DNA from: Lucifuga dentata
Lineage: Eukaryota > Chordata > Actinopteri > Ophidiiformes > Bythitidae
DNA length: 64,000 nucleotides
Reading direction: 5' to 3'
NCBI GenBank assembly: GCA_014773175.1
Contig: VXCM01001264.1
Span: forward strand, 40,466 to 104,465
Both the position numbers and the translations under genes were made by a program. The first letter of the stretch is position 1. Every line of letters begins with the position of its first letter. Under the pieces are notes generated by a model. The model saw nothing but the letters and a program-made list of their open reading frames with translations, did no database searches and was not told the DNA's origin. Shown here piece after piece: positions 1-11,699 of this stretch.

Positions 1-69
1 ACTAAGCATGGGGAAGCAGCATTTAGTTTCTATGCACCAGTTATTTACAACAAAGTTTCAGAAGGTCAA

Positions 70-325
70 AGGTCAGAGGTCAGCCACATCACTGAGCTCT
101 TTCAAATCAGGGCTGAAAATATTTCTGTTTATTAAACCAGAGGGTATATATCTCTGCATTGTAGCACTTTGGTTCTTAAACTTTTTTTTAAACTGTTTTA
201 TTGATTCTATGTAATATTTTAATTTCCTTTTCTTTACCTTAATTTTATGTCTATTATATCTGTGTAAAGCACTTTGAACTGCCTTTGTGTCTGAATGGTG
301 CTGTACAGATAAATTTGCTTTGACT
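70..325 (+). mobile_element. LINE-type 3' tail fragment
   Basis: This is non-coding sequence ending in GTAAAGCACTTTGAACTGCC, then a GTGCTGTACAGATAAA motif and a TTGCTTTGAC tail. This arrangement is common at the 3' ends of teleost non-LTR retrotransposons. No coding part remains. It lies in cog5 intron 9, opposite in sense to the gene. Confidence 0.5.
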
Positions 326-332
326 AACTTAC

Positions 333-445
333 CTGTCTGCATGCAGCGCATATCTGGTCCATCAGTTTTTCCACGTTGGTCCACAGAGCAGCACGGAAAG
401 CTGCTGTGTTTCCTGGCGTTGGCAGCACCGCCCGTCCTGGGGCAC
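333..445 (-). CDS. cog5: cog5 coding exon 9
   Basis: This exon has 113 bp and encodes [20 protein letters not shown], then [18 protein letters not shown], aligning with [20 protein letters not shown] of human COG5. The acceptor is CTTCTCTTCCTAG and the donor GTAAGTTAGTC. It leaves in phase 0. A LINE-like 3' tail ends within about 10 bp of the donor. This is the last cog5 exon in the window; the gene continues to the left. Confidence 0.95.
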
Positions 446-501
446 CTAGGAAGAGAAGTATAAACATCCACCAATTAAGCAATATCACACGAGAGGGGGT
501 C

Positions 502-572
502 CTGTTGTACTGAATATCAGCACGGCTGGGATTCGGTCATAATCACAGCTGTGCTGATATTCAGTACAACAG
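502..572. repeat. hairpin repeat, 22-bp perfect stem
   Basis: The segment at 502-523 (CTGTTGTACTGAATATCAGC then AC) is the exact reverse complement of 551-572, with a 27-nt loop between. A related motif, CTATATCAGCAC, recurs near 1414 and 27513. It looks like a short foldback element in a cog5 intron rather than a functional RNA. Confidence 0.7.
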
Positions 573-579
573 CACAACC

Positions 580-1860
580 TCCAGTGTGATGCTGCCTTAA
601 TACAACAGTTCTACAAGCGCCATTTATTAGTTAACAGTAATAAGCCACAACAGATTATGATTTGTTTATTTATTTAATCATTTGGCTGTGCCAACACAAA
701 TAGTTCCGCAGCTGCTAAGCAACACAAACATTTTCCTGCAGACTAGCTTGCTGGCTACACGTTACTGTAGGCCAGCTACTTTGTATGATCATATCTGTAT
801 GTTTCCAGTAAATAAGAGTCTGCTGACAGTAGCTTTGGTGGCGTGTATGATAAAGCCCTGCATGGCTCAGGATGCGTCGGCCCCAAGACAATTTACAAAT
901 CGGGCCGAGTTTCAGCTGAATTTCCCAATTTCCCACTGGCTCGGGCTTTTTTCTTTTTGTTTTCCTCTCTCCACACACATCATAACACGCCTCCTGATGC
1001 TGCCTCACATGTTGGTGTCAGAAACTGCAGTTCTGTTTTCTGAATGCTGCAGCAGCAGCTGACAGCCGCTACTTTTACTTTGAAAAGAGCCAAACTTCCG
1101 GTTCTGACAAAAAAAAAAAAAANAAAAAAAAAAAAAAAGGCCGCGGGCCTCGGGTCGGGCTGAGGCTGAGAATTTCATTAAGTCTAGGGCTTGGGTTCAG
1201 ACAGAACTGTGTCGGGCTGGGTACGGGCCTAAAGTTGAGGCCTGTGCAGGACTCTAATGTCTGATTCTGATGAGTTAACAGCTTGATCAGACAGAACATT
1301 GCTCCATCGTTTCCTGTTCTCTATGGATGGTCTCCACTTAATGTAATTAACAGTTATTAGAATGTCTATAAAGTGGAGTGATATGTAATTAAAAGTCCAA
1401 ATGCTGTTATACTCTATATCAGCACTCCTGGAATGCCTCTTGTCCAATCAAAATACTTGGTTGGAACTAACTGTTGTGTAATGCTGAATAACACTGTCTC
1501 AGTCTGAAAGATGCAGAGGAAGAGAGTTTTTCAGACAAACCTAACTTGAGACTCTTCAGTGTTTTTCAAGACCATAATACTTATAATACTCTGTTGCTCA
1601 TTTCACGTTTTTGTTACATTATATAAGAAAAAAAGTTAAAAAACAAAAAATGCAGATTGCACAATTGACCAAATATTTGCACTAAAAGCTGATACTGATA
1701 CAATGGTGCTTCTCTAAATGGTTGCAGGCTCTTAGACATTGGGAGCAAGATGTTGAAGAGAATGTGTTAATGAAGGGCATGATTACTATTGATAGTACTG
1801 TTACATCTTAACATGGACTTAAATTCTCTTTTGTTTCATTGGCCTTTTAAATAATTTAAT
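580..1860. other. cog5 intron 8, no gene seen
   Basis: No exon-like reading frame with splice sites is visible. An A-run interrupted by an N (1108-1138) is followed by a GC-rich stretch with GGGCCTCGGGTCGGGC, a low-complexity or old repeat pattern. Short frames here lack any recognisable protein. Confidence 0.5.
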
Positions 1861-1864
1861 GTGA

Positions 1865-1985
1865 TTCTTTTTGTTATTTACTGTCCCTTGATTATTGTTT
1901 GTCGTATGATTGTGTGGTATCTGCTGGCTGTACAACAATTTGCCTCCCTGGGGACAATAAAGATTTCCTTGACCTTAACCTTGAC
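1865..1985 (+). mobile_element. LINE 3' tail with CTTGAC repeat
   Basis: The sequence contains TGTACAACAATTTGCCTCCC followed by TGGGGACAATAAAG and ends in an imperfect CCTTGACCTTAACCTTGACC repeat. This is the usual 3' end of a teleost jockey/CR1-group LINE. Only the tail is present. Confidence 0.5.
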
Positions 1986-1999
1986 CTACCATAGCTGAG

Positions 2000-3300
2000 G
2001 TGACTGGTTGGTTTGGATTGTTTGTTTTTGTCACTTTCCTTATGGTTTTTTTTTTTGTTAGAACATTGGGATAATTATTTACATAAAACTGTAAAGTTTC
2101 AACATCCACTACTCTAGTGTCAAAACAATAAACTCTTTTAGCTCATCTTAGCTCATCTCTGAGCTTAATTAGTTATGTTTAAATGCTAACTGGTTATTAG
2201 CGACACCTTGTAATTGTGTTAGCACACCTGAAAGCCATTATTCTGTTCAATTAAGTAGGTATATTGTCTTTACTTGGCTTGCAAGCTAAGGCCATTCCTA
2301 AAGTTAAATTCTGGGTTCAAAATTGGCCAAAACAAAACAGCTTTCTTAAGAAACACATCAGTCTTTTGTTTTGCGAAATGAAGATTAATGTTATTGTGAA
2401 GAAACTCAACATTTCATACAAAGGTGTCCCCCACTGTATTAAGAGAAAAGGGAAAACTGATTAGCCAGGACAGGAAAAGAGGCAGATGCTTTAGTTGAAT
2501 GCTTCCTTAAATAGTAAACACCAAATACCAGTGTCATCTGCAACACTGAAAAGACAACTCTGGGATGCTGTCCTTAACCCTACAAAGCCATTTGTGGCAC
2601 ATTTGATACATGATTTTCTGAGACCTCTACATGATCAACATGATCAGTTATTGACCAAAATGCCTATTATATCATATCTAAAAAAAAAAAAAGTTCCAGT
2701 TTAATTCCTGTTTAGTTAAATAAATGTCTGATGTATCAAATGTGATACAAAAAAAAGTCATATATGCATAAAAAAAAAAAATTCAGATTTTTTTTTTTTT
2801 GGAGTTTGTTAAAGGGTTCAATGAAAAAATAAAATGCAAAAAATTAGAATTTTATAATAATTATTTCATGGTCAGTCTTTATAGGGTTAATGATAGAGTT
2901 TCAAAGAAAAAGCCATATCTAAAAATGCCAAATAAAAAAGTTATCCTCCATTCACTGTCTGTTTTGTTTTGCCCATTTTAACCTTTTCTTTTCATTTGCC
3001 AGTTTCAGGTAGCCAGTTGGCCAGCATCCTGGAGTTGTCTTTTCACTGTAGCAGATGACACTATTTATTTGCTGTGTATCTACAGAAGCAATTGAGGACC
3101 TTAAGGAGTCTGTTTCTGACATACTTATCCTCTTGAGTTGTTGGGCTATTTTACTTTATATTTCTTTATATCTGTCATTTCCTGCATTATCTGACGCCCT
3201 TTTACATTGCTATTTTATACAGTGAGGTGATATGAATGAAGAGAATATTTTAATGCACATTATGAAAATGGAACTGTTGGATATTTTGTATGTAATAAAT
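2000..3300. other. AT-rich cog5 intron, no gene seen
   Basis: The stretch is A/T-rich with several poly(A) and poly(T) runs. Short frames at 2264-2464, 2495-2704 and 2799-2981 have no recognisable motifs and no supporting splice sites. It may be an eroded transposon, but I cannot name one. Confidence 0.4.
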
Positions 3301-3418
3301 GACATAAACTTGATTTTTTTTTCTCCTTGAATCCTTATTTCCACAATGGCCCTGTCCACGTCACTGAACTATGTTATACGAGTCCTGATGGAGTCGAGTC
3401 AGAGTGCTTTGGTCTTAC

Positions 3419-3578
3419 CTCTAGGGTTGGCTGTTTGTGTCAGGCCTTTAATGTCTAAAGCGCTGGTAACATTGTCCTGAATGGTTGTCCGGTACCCCTC
3501 CACTACAGAGCTGATGGTCTCTCTCAGACTGCCCAGGTTGTAGAACACCTGCAGGGCCGTGCCAACCTGGGTTGGATT
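3419..3578 (-). CDS. cog5: cog5 coding exon 8
   Basis: This exon has 160 bp and encodes [20 protein letters not shown], then [20 protein letters not shown] and [13 protein letters not shown] plus one base. The first half is almost invariant compared with human COG5; the end corresponds to the more variable stretch before PTPGNTAA. The acceptor is TTTTTCCATTAG and the donor GTAAGACC. A short (CT)n tract lies upstream of the acceptor. Confidence 0.95.
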
Positions 3579-3717
3579 CTAATGGAAAAAGGAGAACCAA
3601 ATGAGGTGGGGAGGCAAGAGAGAGAGAGAGAAAAGATAAGTTTATCGTGAAACACGCACCACATGAAACAGCAGAATGAGAAATGTTCTCCATTTCAGCT
3701 GACTGAATGAGTCATTA

Positions 3718-3745
3718 TCAATCAATCAATCAATCAATCAATCAA
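3718..3745. repeat. (ATCA)n microsatellite
   Basis: About seven uninterrupted ATCA units lie immediately before the hAT-like repeat that starts at 3750. Confidence 0.85.
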
Positions 3746-3749
3746 ACTT

Positions 3750-4365
3750 CAGCGTTTCCAATACATTGGCGAAACTTGGGCGGTCCGACCTGGTAAATGA
3801 AGACCCGCCCAGGTTTCGCAAGACGACCCAGCCTAACAAAAACAAAAATACACATTTAATGATGTTGCCAAACTGCTGACCAAAACATTGCTAAAATAAA
3901 TTTGTGATCTTACCATCGTTTTGAAGGTAAAACTGTCCTAAAATGATCCATGATTAGGTTTGTCACCGTTAATCCATTTTACAGCAAAATCCCCATAGAC
4001 CAGCATCTATCTCCTTCCTTATGAGCTTACCATAAATGTCAAATAGTGGCAGGTCCTTTTTTTTTTCTTTTTTTTTTACCTCAACTGCAGAGAGAACCAG
4101 GTTTTTATTCCAGCCAGGTCATCATTTCTAATTTTAAAATATATGTAAGCTCCATGCTTCTCACCAAAGTTTCCCTCTGCTGTGTTATAGTTAATTACTT
4201 TTAGTTTTTCTTTAAAACCCTGTTGAGGTCGAATGAAAACATGCTTGTTGTGTTATTGCGGTTGCCTAGCAACCAGTAGTATACAGCCTGGTAGTGACCA
4301 TTTTCAACTAGATCTGAGTGTTTGCCCACCACCACAAGTAAATTTTCAACCTGTGGGAAACACTG
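3750..4365 (-). mobile_element. hAT-like element, CAGTGTTTCCC terminus
   Basis: The right end reads CCTGTGGGAAACACTG, so on the minus strand it begins CAGTGTTTCCCACAGG. The left end on the plus strand begins CAGCGTTTCC, giving imperfect terminal inverted repeats. About 500 bp is shared with 29085-29630 in the opposite orientation. No transposase remains. A matching 8-bp target duplication is not clear. Confidence 0.6.
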
Positions 4366-4645
4366 AACTTTATTTCTGTAGCACCTTTCATACAATTAAA
4401 TGCAACTCAAAGTGCTTCACAGGTGATTGACAAACAAATACACACAAAATATTGATAACAGTTGATTAAAATATGCATAAATTTAATGAGATCAGGCTGA
4501 ACAGATGGGTTTTAAGTCTGCGTTTAAAAATATCAATAATTTCAACTCCTCTCAGATCCTCAGGAAGGCTGTTCCAACGATATGGAGCATAACGGCTAAA
4601 AGCTGCATCACCAAATGTTTTAATTCTGCTCTTTGGGACAGTTAA
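4366..4645 (+). repeat. dispersed teleost repeat (unclassified)
   Basis: It begins ACTTTATTTCTGTAGCACC and contains AACTCAAAGTGCTTCACA and GAACAGATGGGTTTTAAG. These phrases recur throughout teleost genomes in a non-coding interspersed repeat. I cannot assign the class. It abuts the hAT-like element directly. Confidence 0.45.
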
Positions 4646-5340
4646 AAATAAAGTGCAATATAGGATTGGAGATGCTTCTTATGCTAATTAAAAGCAATTA
4701 GTCTGCTTGAAGAATCACTACAATATAATAATAAACAACAATTGTCCAGGTCATTTCAGAAGGCAACACTTCAGACTTCATGTCTTTTTTTGTTGTTTGC
4801 ACTATTTGAATGCAGTGCGAAGAGACTGATACTTTCAGCCATGTCTGAGTAGTTTATGGATGTTGCTGCCATTTTTAAAACATGTTGCTCTTCTCTTCAG
4901 TAGTCACTAATTGCCTGATGCAAGAGCCAAAAGTGGAATTATAGAATTACAACAGAACTCATCAGGCGCTTCAGACCCCACCCAGTACATCGTCACTGTG
5001 ACTCCACCGCTCACCAGCAGCCAACGCCAACACATCAGAAAAACGAGTGACGTAGAATAAACTTTCATGACTTTCCTTGTTAAAGGACAATACATGGATG
5101 CAGGTTGTATATATGGGGCTCAAACATGCACAGTCACCAGTATTGTCCTTTAAAGAGTTTAGGCCTGAAATTATTAATGTTAGTGCAGCAAGTTACAGCA
5201 ATGTAGCAGCACTAACCATCTAGTTTCTGATTCACTGTACATCACATAATGAAATCATTACTGAGCACTGAATCCAAATCATTAGAAAAGATCATTATTT
5301 TTGCTTTCCCACTATGAAAAGGGAGGTCAAAGGTCACCTA
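4646..5340. other. cog5 intron 7, no gene seen
   Basis: No coding exon is supported. Near 5110-5158 a TATATATGGGGCTCAAACATGC stretch and TATTGTCCTTTAA resemble the right end of MITE-B, so a short MITE relic probably lies here. Confidence 0.4.
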
Positions 5341-5428
5341 CAGAACACCACAGCTAGCTCTGTGGTGATCTTGTGAGACTGAATGCTGAGGTTTGTAAGG
5401 TTGCGTGTATGTGTGTGTGTGTGTGGAC

Positions 5429-5559
5429 CTGGATCTCCATGCCCTGCTCCAAAAGTCTCTTGGCCTGGTTCTCCACTTCCAGTCTGGCTCTGCTGATCAG
5501 CAGCAAGTCGTTCTCAATCACCTCAATGCCACTCAAGTCCACGCCTTGGTACAAATAAT
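5429..5559 (-). CDS. cog5: cog5 coding exon 7
   Basis: This exon has 131 bp and 44 codons once joined to the G of exon 6. It encodes [20 protein letters not shown], then [20 protein letters not shown] and MEIQ, very close to human COG5. The acceptor TTTTTCTCCAG lies next to a (CT)n tract (minus strand; 5580-5617 on plus). The donor GTCCACACAC is itself the start of a (CA)n tract, so both splice signals abut microsatellites. It leaves in phase 0. Confidence 0.96.
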
Positions 5560-5576
5560 CTGGAGAAAAAAGGTAA

Positions 5577-5579
<3 letters not shown>

Positions 5580-5618
<39 letters not shown>
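5580..5618. repeat. cog5: (GA)n microsatellite near cog5 exon 7 acceptor
   Basis: About 19 GA units (CT on the gene strand) lie about 20 bp upstream of the exon 7 acceptor on the minus strand, where a polypyrimidine tract would be found. Confidence 0.9.
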
Positions 5619-5619
<1 letters not shown>

Positions 5620-5889
5620 CCAATTAGTTAAATTCTGCTCACAAAAATGTTCAAATAATGAAACAAATGAGACAGAGTAACTTTCAGTAAAAAATAAAGT
5701 AATCCCAGACAGTTTTAAACTATTTTGAAGCCAGGATATGAACTATTACAAAAATTTATTTTATTTTATTTACATGTTTATTTAAATAGGGACTGATACA
5801 GGAACATAGATTATTCACAGAATAAACTAATTCCACGTATCATAGCATTTTTAGCTGAGACTAATTTGCAACGCTCATCCCTGCAACGT

Positions 5890-6485
5890 TCATCCCCAGA
5901 TTTTGCATGTTTGAGCCTAATATATTAAATTTTCATACATGATACGTTACTGACAATCATTTCCCAAAGGATAAAACTGTATTTCAGCTTTCCTGATATT
6001 TTACAAAATCTCTTAATCTTTCAAAATCAAATATTCAAGTGATACACCCACCTTAAAAATCCATGTTTCTCCTGCTAATAGTTACACAGCCTTATGAAGT
6101 CACGGTCCTTTAAATTTTTCNTGAAGTCACGGTCCTTTTTTCCATGAATACAAGTCTTCTTTTGGGACTATATTCCCCAGTGGAGGCATACATTCACTCC
6201 ACAATTTTTATTGTGCTTAAACGCTAAAATTACATAACTTCTACAAAAAACCTGAATACACGTCTTGTTGGTGATGATGGATTACCAACGTTTCAAGTAT
6301 CAACAAGTTGATTTTAATAACGTGCCAGAATGAATTGAAACCAATGGAGGTCTGGAAGGTAGGAAAAACATTTTTAATTCACGTCCCAGTAGTAGGCTTT
6401 GGGAAATGATTGTCAGTAATGTTACCTGTGTGAAAATTTAATATATTAGGCTCAAACATGCAAAGTGGATGGAATGGTCCTTTAA
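5890..6485 (+). mobile_element. MITE-A copy, forward, left end worn
   Basis: The body is full length, but the left inverted repeat is degraded (the first clear motif is TTTGCATGTTTGAGCCTAAT). The right end is GGAATGGTCCTTTAA. The N at 6121 sits between two partial copies of the internal TGAAGTCACGGTCCTT motif, an assembly join. Forward here means that GTCACGGTCC reads on the plus strand. Confidence 0.85.
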
Positions 6486-6489
6486 GATG

Positions 6490-7470
6490 TCTTCTGCTAT
6501 GACCCATATCGACTAACAGATGGATGAGGTGTTTCTTCCTGCATATTTTCTGCCAGTCTGCACGAGTCATCAGGCGTTCGTCGCACAATCTGACATGCAT
6601 CACAGCAGGCACTACACAAAAACTAAGGCACCTGTGCACGTGGTGGGTGAAGAAATAGTGACAGACGGTGTGACAGTCCTACAGGATTTGTGTCAGAGCG
6701 GAGTGCACTCTCAACCAGTCTTTACATTCACGGGTCATTTCATCCTTCCCTTAGAGCTTTTAAAGAGCTCTGATATTGGCAAGCAGGAAAAAATGCCTTA
6801 AAAGTGGCACTTAAAACTGCCTTAAAACAGGCATCAGAGAATGCGATCATTTCTTTAATCATAAAGAGTCGATATGATAAACAATTTCCACAACCTGAGC
6901 TAGGCAACGAGTGCAAACCAACACAATTAACTCTACCAAAGTGACAAAACTAACAAGTTTGGTGTGTTTGGATTTAAGTGAATGAATAAAAATGATTTTG
7001 CAAAGTGGATCTTTCAGTGAAGTAAAAATCAGACGCTGCTCTTTGTGTCATCTGATACGACAGAATGCAGAACGAGGGTCAAATATCCCTCCGTCATCTT
7101 TCCTCTCTGCTGATTAGGGATTTGATTTGATTGTTTCTGCAGCAGAAGCGGCTTTGCCACGGCAGTGTGTTTTGGTAAAAGCAGAGAAAAGCCTCCTCTG
7201 ACGCTGACAGGAGAGAGGCCGGGAGGCGCGGGGAGTTGATATGAACCGTTTTAGATGTGCTATTTGTCTAAGGCTGCAGAGTGTTTGCTCTTCCTCCTGC
7301 AGAGTGACAGGCTGTGTTATTGGGCAGGTGGCGGCTGAGGCACGGAGGAGTGGGCAGTTGGACAGAAGCCACGTTCAATTCAAAAGCAATCCACCCGCAG
7401 CCTCCACCAGAGTGCCCAGCCTGCCAGGAGCACCATCCAACAGCTGAACACCACATCCCTCTGCTGTTTA
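6490..7470. other. cog5 intron 6 left part, no gene seen
   Basis: Several short frames are present (for example 6520-6801 and 7241-7447), but none has a recognisable domain or conserved splice structure. A GGGAGGCGCGGGG patch near 7218 is locally GC-rich. Confidence 0.4.
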
Positions 7471-7474
7471 GACG

Positions 7475-7496
7475 TGTGTGTGTGTGTGTGTATGTN

Positions 7497-7544
<48 letters not shown>
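7475..7544. repeat. compound (GT)n-(GA)n microsatellite with N
   Basis: A GT run switches to a long GA run at the N at 7496. The N probably marks an unresolved join inside the repeat, so true length is unknown. Confidence 0.85.
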
Positions 7545-7547
<3 letters not shown>

Positions 7548-7867
7548 AAGAGTTGTTCTTACGGACTTGTGTTGTAATTTGCCCAGAGTTATTCATAATA
7601 TGCCACATCAACGACACACACACACACACACGCATAATGTATTGGTTCCTAAGAAACACACTGGCAGAAACGTATCTAGATTCCTCCGCTGAGGGACCTT
7701 TTTATTCAGCTCGTTCTTCAGAGGACGGTGGGACCAATTTGACCAGATTTCATTCAGGACTGACCTGGTGATGGAGGTCGTCGTTTAAAGAGGGCGGGGC
7801 CAGGAGGCAGGAAGTGATCGATCCATTTCCTGCTTATCAAAGCGTATCTAAGAGTCAGCAAGTAATT

Positions 7868-7894
7868 ATGAGAGAGAGAATGAGTGAGACAGAC

Positions 7895-7933
<39 letters not shown>

Positions 7934-8457
7934 TGAGTGACAGAGGAAGTGAGTGAAAGAGAGTGAGACAGAGAAAGAGTGAGAGAAAGAGAGAGAGAGA
8001 GAAAGAGAGACAGAGAGAGAGATACAGACAGGGAGAGAGAGATAGAAAGAGAGAAAGACTGAGTCACACACAGAGAGAGATACAGAGAGGGAGAGAGGGA
8101 AAGAGAGACAGAGAACGAGAGATAGAGAGAGAATGAGATACAGAGAGAGAGAGAGAGAGATACAGAGATGGAGAGATAGAAAGAGTGAGAGAGAGATAGA
8201 AAGACAGCGCGAGAGAGAGAGAGAGCGACAGTGAGAGACAGTTGCAGAAAGGGAGAGATAGAGACAGTGAGAGAGAGAGAGTGAGACAGAGAGAGATACA
8301 GAGAGAGAGCGAGAGAGAGAGAAAAAGACAGAGTGAGGCAGAGATACAGAGAGAGAGAGAGAGAGATACAGAAAGGGAGAGATAGAGAGAGCGAGAGAGA
8401 AAGAGTGAGACACAGCGATACAGAGAGAGAGAGAGAGGGAGAGAAAGAGAGAGAGAC
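7868..8457. repeat. 600-bp imperfect (GA)n satellite-like tract
   Basis: This is nearly pure purine on the plus strand, made of GAGAGA runs broken by GACAGA, GATAGA and GAAAGA variants. On the minus strand all frames read as Ser/Leu-rich peptides, the expected translation of (CT)n. It should not be annotated as coding. Confidence 0.9.
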
Positions 8458-8464
8458 CCACACT

Positions 8465-11400
8465 CGTCTTTATTTGTGTACATCTCTCTTTAAACTGACA
8501 GCATATGTGAAAACAGCCAGCAGCCTACATATCAAGTTACAAGATTAATGCAACCATGAAACATTTACGGGTGTTTTCTCTCACACTCTCGTGCTTACAA
8601 CAATCTCAGGCATGAAAAGTCAAGCCTCTGCCGCCCTCACACATCACTCCTTTTCTCTCCCTCACGCTGTCTCCATCTCCTTGTCTCTCTCTCTCTCTCG
8701 GTAAAGATTTGAATCAGAGGGGAAATAATGCCTCCTGCTGAGCTCTGCGTGCCAGGAAAAAAAAAAAAAAAAAAAAAGACTGGAAACTGTCATTTGTGCT
8801 TACACTCTTTGAATAAACAGATGCAGAGTGTGAGATGAAGATCCAAACCACAAAGACCAGATCCGGAAGAGATGTGGAAAAACAAACGGCAGGTTGAAGG
8901 AAAAAAAAAAAAAAAAAAAATCAGGAATTCTTTTTTCGTCGGTGAAGAAAGATCATCTCCAAGACAACATATGGGCCCGGATTTGAGTTATGATCTATCA
9001 TTCTGCTTTTGCCTCGGATGGCGGTGCTGCTGTTGCCATGCCAATACCGAGCAGCTCTGAAGAGTCTGCTTCAATGTATGCTCAGCAGGCAATAAGGGCA
9101 ATATAGCAACGCTTCCAGTAGTAGCAAGATGGAGAAAATGAAGCAGGTAGCGCAGGGCAGGTGCTACGCAAACACAATCAGAGGAGGAGGGAAGCTGTCC
9201 TCCGTTTCTGACCTGGGCTCTCTAACCAGGTCAAACGCTCCGATGGAAAGCTGTCAGACAAACTCAGGGGGAAAAAAAGGAAAGAAAGAGATGTAAGAAG
9301 TAGGAGTGACAAAATTACAAAAGTGTTTGGTGTGCTTTGTGAATCTGAGTAGTCAAAGTGCAAAAAAGGAAGAAAATGTTAAAAGGAGAGAAGAAGCTTC
9401 ACAGGGGGGAGGAGGAGGAGGAGGAGGAGGAGGACGGAGCAACAGATGAGTAGGAAGGGCTACTGAAGGCAGATACAGAGAGAGAGAGACAGGAAGCAGG
9501 ATGGTGAGAGGGGAGGGAGCAGCAGTATTCTCTCTCTTCTATCCCTCTCTCTCTCTCAGCTCTGTGACTTGATGGTTCCAACTAGTCATCTTTCCATCTG
9601 TGCATTATAAAGGGAATAAAAAACAGCACAGCGGCATGAGATGACTGACTGACGGACTCGTTTGCATCTGTGGAAACAAAGCTAGAACTCTGTTGCTCTT
9701 CGGCGCTCTGGCTTATCACCTGTGGGGATGCATTACACGCTACGCTACCTTTGGTAACTGGATTACTACAGAGAAAGAACGCACCGGATCACTGCGGACT
9801 GGTCTCTGTCTAGAAGGTAAATGAAGAAATAGCACAGTGGTACTCTAATAATGTGATCTGTGGCACATGAAGGCACCACGCTGCACACCAACACACTCAG
9901 CTCCACATCAACACACACTGTTCCCGCAGCATGCTGACACTGACATGTCGGTGAGTCACGGTTTTCAGGCGGCAATTAGTTGAAGTGGAGAATAATTCTG
10001 CTAAATGAGTGGCTGTCAAACAGTGAGGAACAGGAAGCTAAAATGTACGCCACGGGGGATGCGAGCTGTTTCTAACGACGTCTCTCAAGCCTTGTAAAAC
10101 TTAACGCAGCGAGACGAAATCTGTTTGAATTTGTCCTCGCACGTGAGGTCAATCAGAGGAGGGTTTATTCCTGGAGAAGAAAAGCAGATAGCTGCAGGTC
10201 GCTAACACTACACAGGTTTGCGTAGCGACAGATTTCTTCGCTGGTCTGACAGTTTGTTCAGTCCGTGGCTTTTAGAGATACGCTGTAGGCATTTGCAGTG
10301 CTGCAGCCTGAGCGCTTTGCCAGAAGTTGGTAGGCGTGTTGAAAGACGTGGGCATTCAATCAGACTGGCTGTGACTGATGCCATCTTTTAACTGCAGACA
10401 GTCATTTTCTGTTTCTGACACAAAGCATGAAACCATAAATCTCCTTCTGATACTCTATGTTGATTAAGAAAAATGATGGACTCCAGCTGCAAGACTCGTA
10501 TTTTGAGCTATACACTTCTGACTACAGTTATTAGCATTTTGTTACACTAATAATCATTATTATACTCAGTTTTATAATTCACAACAAGCCATGCAATTAT
10601 TGAAGACTAATCATCAATAACTATAACCACTCAGGTCACAGTATAACCCTGAAGTTTTCACACCCACTTTCTGTGAGTTAACGAAGAGTACGACCCACTG
10701 CTGTGTCCGTCATCACGTCATTTCACGAGCAGTTCACAAAGAAGTGTTTCACAGTTTCCAGCGCTCATTTGCCAACAAACGCATGACGGGAACCATCAAA
10801 GACAAAGGCAAGCCACTAAAACTGATTAAACAGACACAAACAGGAGCACAAACGCAGAGACAGAAATCCAATTAGCGCAGAAAGGCGAGCGAGCGATCTG
10901 TCAGGGAATGAGTTTCAATTAGATGGCAGGACCAGACCTGGAGGAAACGGTTTTCAGTGTGACACGTTGCTTCTTTCACCTTATTCCACTAAAATCTTAT
11001 TTCTCTTCTGCAGGATAAAAGACAGAAACTGATGGGAAGATAACAGTGATGATGAAGGATCACATCCTGCTTGTTCGCTCGCCAATAAACTTGATTTGAG
11101 CGGCATCCTGGATCTTTGAGTTTAGGTCACAAGAGTGTGAAGGATAACTGAGTACAGAGAAACACCCACAGTCAGAATCTCTAATGTGGCCTTAAAGTGT
11201 CATGAACATATCTGGATATTCATCATATCCAGGGAGATTAAAAAAAAAAACCCTGAAAGACACACAATACCCAAAAAAAGTGGAGAGGAGTGGAAAGAGG
11301 GGGATTGTTCTGGCCCTGGTACCGTTTTCAGACAGGGATGACACACACAGTCTGAGCACAACGGACAATGACAAGACACTGAAAGAAAGCATTGATCACT

Positions 11401-11690
11401 GAGCGTACCGCACCGATGCCGCCAACCCCACGTCCCCAAACGAGGGGCAGACACGTGCCACTTTCCACGCTTTCCAAACTTTATATCACAATGACCGTTC
11501 AGCGCTCATCAAATCTACACATCACGTGGATTAACTGAAGACTGATCCGTGGTTTGATGTCCTGCAGCGAGGTCTTTGTGGCTTACTCACCAGCTGCTAA
11601 GGTGGACTGGAGACTTCTGGGAAGGAGGGGTGAGTCTAAGGCTGATATCACACCCACAGATTGTTTTCTATTGTCCAAACTATAATACAT
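8465..11690. other. cog5 intron 6 interior, no gene seen
   Basis: This long stretch holds poly(A) runs (8757-8777 and 8901-8920), a GGA repeat (9400-9433) and unremarkable single-copy-looking sequence. No exon of a known protein is visible. It lies 5' of gpr22, so any gpr22 untranslated exon or promoter would be in or after this interval, but no specific signal can be named. Confidence 0.4.
9402..9433. repeat. (GGA)n microsatellite
   Basis: About ten GGA units follow a G-run. The complement reads as poly-Ser in a minus-strand frame that is not a gene. Confidence 0.85.
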
Positions 11691-11699
11691 TATCCATAT

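Noticed and set aside
73..474. A 133-aa minus-strand frame around cog5 exon 9
   Set aside because: It is in a different frame from the conserved COG5 residues and crosses splice sites.
7754..8483. Minus-strand frames of up to 235 aa, nearly all Ser and Leu
   Set aside because: They are the translation of the imperfect (CT)n tract; all three frames are open at once, and no start, splice or domain evidence exists.
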